Below, one piece after another: positions 10,865 through 17,742 of a stretch of DNA of 21,104 nucleotides (positions within the stretch are counted from its first letter, which is position 1; every line of letters begins with the position of its first letter). Under the pieces are notes generated by a model. That model had not been told where the DNA came from. It made no database searches and worked only from the letters and a program-made list of their open reading frames with translations. The DNA comes from Agrocybe praecox (Eukaryota; Basidiomycota; Agaricomycetes; Agaricales; Agrocybaceae), in NCBI GenBank assembly GCA_964017145.1, contig CAXHKQ010000034.1:1-21104 (forward strand). The letters run 5' to 3'. The translations under genes and the position numbers were made by a program.

Positions 10865-11224
10865 CGAGGGGCAAATCACTCTTGTTCGAGGTGTACACCG
10901 ATTTCCGGAATTTTTTTAAAGATTTCCAGAAGATTTCCGGAGATTTCCGAAAATTTTCAAAGATTTCCAGAGATTTCCGAAGATTTCCAAAGATTTCCAG
11001 AGATTTCCGAAGATTTCCAAAGATTTCCAGAGATTTCCGGAGATTTCCGAAGATTTCCAGAGACTTTTTTCACAAAAATTTCCAAAGATTTCCGTAAATT
11101 TCCAAAGATTTCCAAAGATTTCCGTAAATTTCCAAAGATTTCCAGAGATTTCCGGAGATTTCCAAAGATTTCCACAAGATTTCCGGCGAAGTGTACACCG
11201 ATTTCCAGAGTGATCCACCCCTCG
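10865..11224. mobile_element. 360-bp non-autonomous DNA transposon (hAT-like MITE)
   Basis: Both ends read CGAGGGG...ATCACTCT inward; the 18-bp terminal inverted repeats differ only by three transitions. A perfect 8-bp duplication, TTCGACAA, flanks the element. Both ends also carry GTGTACACCGATTTCC in direct orientation just inside the terminus (about 10891 and 11191). The interior is a decamer array and encodes no transposase. An 8-bp duplication suggests the hAT or P superfamily; the duplication sequence favours hAT, although the terminus starts CGAGG rather than the usual CAGGG. A related copy lies at 17151-17677. The insertion ends about 60 bp before the putative Dp initiator, so it may now contribute to that promoter. 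Confidence 0.8.
10902..11209 (+). repeat. Decamer tandem array AGATTTCCNN
   Basis: Roughly 28 copies of a 10-bp unit, AGATTTCC followed by AG, GA, GG or AA, in almost perfect 10-bp register. Part of it has a 30-bp higher-order unit (AG, GA, AA endings in turn). One slip occurs at about 11060-11070 in a T/A-rich patch. Because 30 bp equals ten codons and the unit has few stops, open frames with a ten-residue period exist on both strands; they are by-products of the repeat. The T-tract recurs once per helical turn, so intrinsic bending is expected. Confidence 0.92.
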
Positions 11225-11232
11225 TTCGACAA
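11225..11232 (+). other. Right target-site duplication TTCGACAA
   Basis: Identical to 10857-10864 and directly abutting the right terminal repeat ending CCCCTCG. Confidence 0.8.
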
Positions 11233-11284
11233 CAACACTCGCCGCAACACTTTACACACAATCGTCTTCATCGTCCGTCGTCGT

Positions 11285-12319
11285 TCAGTTCGGTCGCCGT
11301 ATTTTGTCGTCGCGCTCTTTCTTCGCGCGCGCGCTCCCTTTTCGGTTTTCGACTCGCGCGCTGCTCTGCTGCTGCTGTGCGCTGCGCGTGTGTTGTTGTT
11401 TGTGTTGGTTGGCCCCCATTCGAGATTCCGACTTGCAGCCCTCCCTGCGAGCCACAGATTCGCGCGCAATCCAATCTCGCGATCGTAAGCGCAACTCAAA
11501 CTGCACGCGTCGCGTCGTCCCAACCGAATTTCTAATCACAAATCGCGCGCGCGCATAATTCGCAAGTGCATCGCGGAACGCCCCCCCAGTTTCCAACCTC
11601 AAAATTTTGGCGTCGTGTTTTCGAGGGCGGAGTGTGCGCTGGTGTGTGTGTGTTTACCTGAAAGTGCCTTCGTCAGTGTCCCGCCAGTGTCCAGCGCAGA
11701 TCGTCCGTGATCTGCTTGCTCTGTTTCGGTGCAACCCGCAATAATCGCCGTCGATTGCAAATTTGCGCGCCATCGTCGCGTTTTACGAGGCAGCCTCTCC
11801 GATCCGCCTTCGCAGCCTCCGCCACTGCATCCGCCACGGCACCATCACACCGCCACATTACACAAGAAACCTACACCTCCGTTGCACACACAATAATATC
11901 TCGCCAGCCATTTTGACTGGAAGAAACACACACGACACGACGACCGACGAAGCGAGTGGCGAGCAGCGCAGTATTTTTCTGTGCCGTCGTCGTGTTCACG
12001 TTCTCGTCGTCGCGTTGCCGATTTGGGCCGGCTTTGTGCGCACGCACATACGGTCGCGTGTGTGCGAGTGAGTGTGTATTTGTGCGCGATTTTCACCCCC
12101 CTGGCACGGCAAAAGGCAAGTGCGAATCGTGCGAGCTCGCAGCTCAGCGTGTGGTCGCAAGTGCGTCGGTTCGTCGGCGGCGGCGAGTTCGTCTCACAGT
12201 GCTCAGTGCGGACGAAAGTCAAGAAGGGTGTTGCGCGCGTTTTTCCACACTCTCCGCTTCAGTTGCTGTCGACTGAAAGTCTGAGCAGCCACCTCGAGCA
12301 AGCAAGAGCAGGCCACACA
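11285..12319 (+). promoter_or_regulatory. Dp: Dp promoter and ATG-free 5' leader
   Basis: TCAGTT at 11285-11290 fits the insect initiator. From there to the Dp start codon no ATG occurs on the plus strand, while its reverse complement CAT occurs about ten times, which is what a long translated-mRNA leader selected against upstream starts would look like. The region is CG-rich with GT/CA and CGCG runs and has no TATA box. An E2F-like TTTTGGCG lies at 11605-11612, which could allow feedback by E2F/DP. Whether leader introns exist (for example a GTAAGC at about 11485) cannot be decided from sequence. Confidence 0.5.
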
Positions 12320-15300
12320 ATGGACACCCTCAAGAATCAGGATCTGGTGAACCTGGTCATTCACGGAGCGAATGGTGAGTAGTTTTTGTATAAGGAAACT
12401 AGGTTGTTTCGACGCAAGGGGGCCCACAAGTCACCAAAACGAGAATAAGTATTCAGTCGCGTGTTGCGTGCACACGCACACACTCACAACGACGATCTAG
12501 CGCTTGGCTAAGCGGCGTGTTTCGTCGTCGTCGTCGGCGTTTGTGGCGACGAAGTTTTTTCTCAATCATCGATTGTGGACGACTGTGTGTGTGTGTGTGC
12601 GACGTGTGTACGCTGCACGATGTGTGCTCGGCGAGTTGAATGTTGAGTGTTGACTGTGTCTGTGTTTTTCCATTCTCGCGGCAATCCGTCTGTGCGCCCA
12701 ACAGGCCAACAGCAGATGATCAAAATCGTCCGCAATCCGAACGGCCAGCCGCTGACGCAGGAGAGCGTCAAGGCGATTGTGAAAGAGGTAATTGTCGGAC
12801 AGCAGCTTCCGCCTCACAAACACAAAAATCCACATTACTTAACATGCTTCGCTACACACAAACACACACCCACACAGTACATGAGCAACAGCCACAACCA
12901 GCAGCAGCAGCAGCAGCAGCAAGATTCGTTTCAGCACAAGTACATCCAGCACAACGGCGCCTCTTCCGTCATCACCTCGGACGCCGCGTCGACCGGCCAT
13001 TCGGTCGTCGTCTCGAACGTTGGGGCGCAACCGGCGTCGTCTTCTTCGGTGGGCGGAGCTGCCTCCACCTCTCAGGCAGCCTACAACAGTGGTGGTGCAA
13101 TGCAGCACAGCAACGCCGCACCATCACCATCAACTTCATCAGCAACACCCGCCCAACAGCAGCAGCAACTGCAACAGCAGCTGCAGCAGCAGCAACAACA
13201 TGGTACCCGATCGACGGGCGCCACGGCCAGCGGGAGCGGCGGCCAGGTTGTCACAGTGAAGGGCCAGCAAATGGTGCGTCCCAGAGCTCAATTGCAGAGA
13301 AGAGTTATTCGAATGTTGACTTATTTGTGTTTGTTTTCGTTTGCTTGCGACTTTATGTGCAGGTCCGAGGGAAACCGGTCAAGGTGTACACAACCATTCC
13401 GACGCCGCCGGTGGTGCCGAAGAAAACGTGAGTTCGCCTGCGGATTGTTAGAGGCTGATGAATCATTCGTTTAGTTATGCTCTTCATGGGTTTCATATCA
13501 AGTGCAGTGTTATCTTCAAGGGAGAACGAATGTCAACATCAAATCTAATCGAATCGATTGGATTGGAAAGATTTAGTTAGTTATGTCTGAACCACTTGCC
13601 TTTTTGTTTTCTAATGCATTCAATAGAAATGTACATGTTTTATCCATGGGAAATCCAGTCATTTTGATTATAAGATTTTTAGATCATAGAGATATCGTTT
13701 GCTTGCCTTAGGCTTTTCTGATCTGATCATGAAGTTACTCAACTAATTCTAAACCATATTATGTTAACATGCGGCGAATGAATCATATGTTTGGCTCTTT
13801 TCAAAGGCAAACTGTTCCCAACATCAGATCTATTCCGATATGGTTCAATATCTAAACCTCTTGCTTCTGTGGCATCTGTCCACATCTCTACCCTCAATCT
13901 CATCTTCCCCATCTCACTCCCGACCACCCATTCCGCCCCGCCCCCCTCTCAGCCGCCGTCGCAAAACGGATCGCGTCGGCAAGGGCTTGCGCCACTTCTC
14001 GATGAAGGTCTGCGAGAAAGTCCGCGAGAAGGGCACCACCAGCTACAATGAGGTCGCCGACGAACTGGTCGAGGAGTTCTGCCGCATGGAGCAGTCGGGC
14101 GGTCCGCCGCCGCGCCAGTCCCAACAACAAGCGGCCGCCGCGCAGCCCGGCGCCGCCGATGCGGCCAGCTACGATCAGAAGAACATCCGGCGGCGCGTCT
14201 ACGACGCGCTGAACGTGCTGATGGCCATGAACATCATCAGCAAGGACAAGAAGGAGATCCGCTGGATTGGGCTGCCGACGAATTCGGCGCAGCAGTGCAA
14301 CGCGCTGGAGCAGGAGAACGCCGAGCGCAAGGAGCGCATCGAGCAGAAGCAGGCGCAGCTGCGCGAGTTGATTCTGCAGCAGGTGTCGTTCAAGAGTCTG
14401 GTGACGCGGAACAAGGAGTCGGAGGAGCGAGGAATTGTGCCGTCGCCGTCGTCGGCGATTCAGATGCCGTTCATTATTGTGAACACGCACAAGAAGACGC
14501 ACGTGAACTGCAGTATTTCGAGTGATAAGTGAGTGTCGCGGGGTTTTCGGTTAATGGATTTGTGCATGGATTTGTTATAGAATTGTTGGTTATTGTAGCA
14601 TGTGCTTGTGTTTTGTGTGCTTTATTAATCGGTTGTTTGCTTGCCAATTCTGTCTTGATTTTACCCCTATACGTGTGTCCGTCTAACAACATCAATACGC
14701 GCGATTTGCCACATGCGATCTCGATACGTTTGGACGCATGAGTAGCGCCAAGCAGGGCATCGCCGTTCAGCTCGGCGTCGATTCGGAAGAGGTCTGGTGC
14801 TTCGATGATATCATCGAGTATTGTCCGGATGAAGAGATTGATGAAGAGTTCGATGAGGAGTAGAGAATCTTGTTCTGTTCTCAACCAATTGCACATAGTA
14901 GTTTTAACCCTTACCCATCGAATTGTATAATATTCAGTGTTGTGCTTTGCATTGTCATTCTTCACACACGATTGCCCAATTGTATCAAATGTCTAGTTTA
15001 AGGTGTATGGTTTAAGTATACAATCAGGAACTACTTTTGTTCATTGTTCACCCTTCTAACACAACTATACTACTATACAACCACCGAAACACGTGCGCAC
15101 CATACAGATCGGAATACCAGTTCCAATTCGATGACTCGTTCGCCATTCACGATGACATCGAAGTGCTGAAGCGCATGGGCTTGCTGTTGGGTAAGTCCGA
15201 ATCAGATCTAATATATGTGGGGGTTCTAGTGCTAACGTATTTTGTTCGTAACACCATCAGGTCTGGACACCGGCGACTGCACGTACGAGGACATTGAGCG

Positions 15301-15570
15301 CGCCAAAACGATGGTGCCCAAGCAGTTCGAGAAATACATCGAGAGTACGTATACAAGCGTCGATATTCCATCCACATCACAATCATATCTCTCATCTCAT
15401 CTCAATCCGTAGTCTACGGTCGCGGCCAGGACGAGAACGTCGCCTACGTCACAGCCGTCGATTCCGCCTCGTTCAACGAGGACAGCATCATCATGAAATC
15501 GGAACAGATGACCGACGAGGAGGAGATGCTCGACGACGATCACTACTCGGACATGAGCGATCTGGAATGA
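12320..15570 (+). CDS. Dp: Transcription factor DP, E2F dimerisation partner
   Basis: Exons 12320-12374, 12705-13273, 13363-13427, 13953-14528, 15108-15190, 15261-15344 and 15413-15570 join in phase to 529 aa. DP pairs with E2F proteins to bind TTTSSCGC sites in cell-cycle promoters, and pairs with pocket proteins in repressor complexes. Seen: a variable N terminus with two Gln-rich tracts (about 12899-12922 and 13154-13201); basic RRRKTDR at 231; winged-helix DNA-binding domain about 237-342 with [28 protein letters not shown] and the [10 protein letters not shown] contact motif (RRVYD at 310-314); coiled coil about 345-385 ([11 protein letters not shown]); marked box about 400-478 (PFIIVNT, then [14 protein letters not shown]); acidic C terminus ending SDLE. 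A 90-nt segment in exon 2 (12788-12877) may be an intron, giving 499 aa. The DNA-binding domain carries an enlarged Gln/Ala/Pro loop. Splice junctions all follow GT-AG. Confidence 0.95.
12375..12704 (+). other. Dp: Dp intron 1 (330 bp)
   Basis: Starts with GTGAGT after the 18-codon first coding exon and ends with CCAACAG. It contains GTC trinucleotide and GT dinucleotide runs. Nothing else is recognisable. Confidence 0.9.
12788..12877 (+). other. Dp: Possible 90-nt in-frame intron (exitron) in Dp exon 2
   Basis: It begins with GTAATT directly after an AAA GAG codon pair and ends with CACACAG. It is 90 nt, contains no in-frame stop, and has a CTTAAC branch-point-like motif about 35 nt before the end. 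Codon use inside (AAA, CAT, TTA, ACA and a CA-rich tail) is unlike the surrounding exon. Both retention (30 extra residues) and removal keep the DP frame open. Confidence 0.55.
13428..13952 (+). other. Dp: Dp intron 3 (525 bp)
   Basis: Bounded by GTGAGT and a pyrimidine-rich CCCCTCTCAG. The left part is AT-rich, the right part C-rich. A reading frame of the next exon extends backwards into it but loses DP similarity and codon bias. No other feature is seen. Confidence 0.9.
14529..15107 (+). other. Dp: Dp marked-box intron (579 bp) hosting a coding-like segment
   Basis: Donor GTGAGT at 14529 and acceptor CATACAG ending at 15107 join the two halves of the marked box (SISSDK to SEYQFQF) exactly as in other DP proteins. 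The first 200 bp and last 240 bp are AT-rich, but 14746-14863 is a stop-free stretch with exon-like codon use. Confidence 0.9.
14746..14863 (+). CDS. Putative alternative Dp exon or small nested ORF (acidic)
   Basis: A TAG acceptor ends at 14745, about 55-60 nt after a CTAAC branch-point-like motif near 14682. Splicing from the 14528 donor reads in phase into about 38 residues, including [20 protein letters not shown] and ending in [10 protein letters not shown] before a stop at 14861. Alternatively an ATG at 14738 opens a 41-codon ORF. Codon use is exon-like, C-ending first and T/G-ending later, as in the confirmed exons. No poly(A) signal follows closely. A weak GTAGAG donor at the very end would make it a phase-matched cassette exon inserted in the marked box. 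I do not recognise the peptide; the acidic, aromatic composition resembles an activation or pocket-protein-binding segment, which is inference only. Confidence 0.5.
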
Positions 15571-16380
15571 GCGGCGTTTTTGTTTTGCATGCGACGAGCG
15601 ATCAACACACGTGAGTCATACACACGGATCAGCGCCGGTGTGAGCCCCAATTGTGTGCCCAGGCGGACGGGCGACCATCTCACACACACACATCCACACA
15701 GCGATACAACCCTTCAACACGCTGGTTGGATTCGCGCGAATTGCAGAGAGCGAATATTATTATTGAACTTGCACATTTATTATTTGAACACCGAGGACCG
15801 CGGTGTACTTGATACCGTCATTACACGAGTAGTACGCGAAACGTGCGCAGAATTATATAATTAACATTTATCAGACACACACACACACACACGTTCACCC
15901 CACACATCACGACTCGCGCGTGCATGCACAATTGGTATGGTTTTTTGTTGTGCGAAGTTTCGCTATTCGAGCGAAAGAGAGAGCGGCGGAGTGCAGCAGA
16001 GCATTAGAGTAAAGTGAAAGAAACCGCACACAACACACAGTTTCGGTCGCTTTCGTTGTGATTTCGTTACGCGCTGCTGGACGCGGCGGAGATGCTGAAT
16101 TTTACCCCCTTCACAAACAGACCACAAATACCCACACGTACAAATCAACAACCAACAACCAACAAGCACACACTCACACAGGCGAATATATAGAGGAATA
16201 CACAACATCATCAGCATCATCATCGCGCATCATCAGCATCGCGCGCGCGTTCAGACTAAATTATCACCCGCGCGTGTCTCTCAATTGATTGATCTAATCT
16301 CTATTACTACAATCTATATACAACACAGCACATTACATATTCTATCCTGAGTTTAATAAATACGAAAAACCCGCCACCGT
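15571..16380 (+). other. Dp: Dp 3' UTR
   Basis: The first clear AATAAA after the Dp stop is at 16355-16360, giving a 3' UTR of about 800 nt. It carries CA runs (about 15680-15700 and 15866-15890) and CATCAT repeats near 16205-16240. No ORF here has exon-like codon use. Confidence 0.6.
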
Positions 16381-17150
16381 GTGGCACACTTGTGAACAAA
16401 CCGCCCGCTCGTGTACTTGCAACATTCCCATGCGCCCATGCACATGAACATTCGTCAATTGCGCGTCCGACGAGCTTATCTCGCGCACTCGCACCTACAC
16501 ACACCTACGAAATCCCATTCGCGGCATTCGATTACACACGGTTTTCGAGGCTAAGATCGTCGTCGAATCTCGAATCTGTCGATCGCCGCAATTACACCCA
16601 GCAGCTGCTGCGCAACAGCGAGCACCAACACGAACGAACACCTCCCTCATTCTTGCTCGCCCCCCTCTCTCTTGCTCTGTCACTCGCATTGCGGGCGAGC
16701 GCGCATCCACCCGCCACGAAACACCTGCTAATCGCGCCCCGATTGCGACCCTTCGCCACCGGCCGATCGGCCCCATTCGCCCGCCCATCGACCGGCCACA
16801 TGGTTGGGTATCTGATTTTCGCATCGCGGCGGAATTCGTTGGACGCGGGGAAGGTGGACGCGGATTGGAATGGAATCGGAGCTGATGATCGTGCAGAGCG
16901 GAGGTGCGCGCATGTTTGTTTGTAAACGAGCGCGCAGCGAACGGCGCCATTGCGCGCAGCTGTCAGCAAAGGGAAACAGCTGATGTAGGTGGCGCTGTGG
17001 TCTGTTGAGGGGCGAGCGAGACGAATGAGCGAGTTGCGGCGATTTGGTATACTGGGTTTGTGCGGGTTTGGGGTTGTTGTCTTGGGTGCGTGCGTTTATG
17101 TTATCGGCAGTGGTGGTAAAGTGCGGCAAACTGTTGCGCATGGTTTTGGG
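16381..17150. other. GC-rich intergenic region upstream of TRMT2A
   Basis: There is no recognisable gene. Overlapping open frames exist on both strands (up to 177 codons) but are low-complexity products of CG-rich DNA. Two CAGCTG E-boxes 20 bp apart (16957-16962 and 16977-16982) are followed by TAGGTGGCGCT at 16986-16996. It is the likely original promoter of TRMT2A, now separated from the coding region by the element at 17151-17677. Confidence 0.5.
16986..16996 (+). promoter_or_regulatory. CTCF-like TAGGTGGCGCT
   Basis: It matches the YAGRKGGCR part of the CTCF consensus, including the GGTGGCGCT form typical of fly sites. It lies between the Dp poly(A) signal and TRMT2A, next to paired E-boxes. 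The upstream CCAS part of the vertebrate consensus is poorly matched. Confidence 0.35.
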
Positions 17151-17677
17151 CGAGGGGCGAATCACTATTGTTTGAGGTGTACATGATACCGGAAATATTA
17201 AAAAAAATGTCAAAGATATCCGAAGATTTAAAAATATTACCGAGTTTTTCCAAAGATTTCCAATTATTTCTTTTCCAAGGATATGCGAAAATTTAATTTT
17301 AAAATATTTCTGATAATTTTATATCAGAAATTCGTATCAGGTCGGTGATATCCAATTATTCATTTTCCAAAGATTTGTGAACATTTTCTTAGATGCCCAA
17401 TGATTTCCAAAAATGTCATATCAAAAATTCATATTCAGGTTTACCTGAATATTTCTGGTAATTACCAGAGAGATTTCCACTCCATTTCCCACGGATTCAA
17501 AAATATAATCACGTGAAAATCTCCGGTAAGTCCCAAAAAATATCAGGCAATTGAGAAATCATCGCAATTTATTTGGAAATCATATCGCAAAAAATAATTA
17601 AAAATTACCGGAAAGCTGAAACATTTCGGAGAATATCCAAACCGTGAACGCTTCAAACGAGAGTGATTCGCCCCTCG
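17151..17677. mobile_element. 527-bp diverged MITE related to the 10865 element
   Basis: The left end CGAGGGGCGAATCACT and right end (reverse complement) are identical for 16 bp, and similarity continues to about 30 bp through GTTTGA. Terminus and the following GTGTAC motif match the element at 10865. The AT-rich interior holds scattered, degenerate AGATTTCC units (for example 17259, 17369, 17480) rather than a clean array, and no transposase. No 8-bp target duplication is detectable, so the copy is old, or its ends were rearranged. Its right end is 65 bp from the TRMT2A start codon. Confidence 0.7.
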
Positions 17678-17742
17678 CATGCTTCGCGTGCTAGCATTTG
17701 TTATCATTTCGTCAACAAACACAAAACGATCCCGTCGACGAC
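17678..17742 (+). promoter_or_regulatory. TRMT2A: Short TRMT2A leader with possible overlapping uORF
   Basis: Only 65 bp separate the transposon end from the TRMT2A ATG. An ATG at 17679 opens a 23-codon frame that ends at 17748-17750, across the TRMT2A start codon and out of frame with it. If transcription begins upstream of 17679 this uORF could limit TRMT2A translation. No initiator or TATA box is evident. Confidence 0.35.

Noticed and set aside
10941..11209. CRISPR-like regularly spaced repeat
   Set aside because: The 10-bp units are contiguous without unique spacers and the genome is eukaryotic.
10882..11523. Open frames with a ten-residue period on both strands (KISRDFRRFP or EIFGNLWKS type)
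   Set aside because: They arise because 30 bp of the decamer array equals ten codons and the unit lacks stops. They have no proper start, and the array lies in a transposon.
16392..16969. Overlapping open frames of 125-177 codons on both strands
   Set aside because: GC-rich, low-complexity composition (His/Arg/Pro/Ala), several frames open at once and no homology I can recognise; better explained as promoter-type DNA.
17698..17742. Upstream extension of TRMT2A exon 1 in the same frame
   Set aside because: The extension begins with TTG, not ATG, and adds 15 residues unlike the family. The ATG at 17743 is the natural start.
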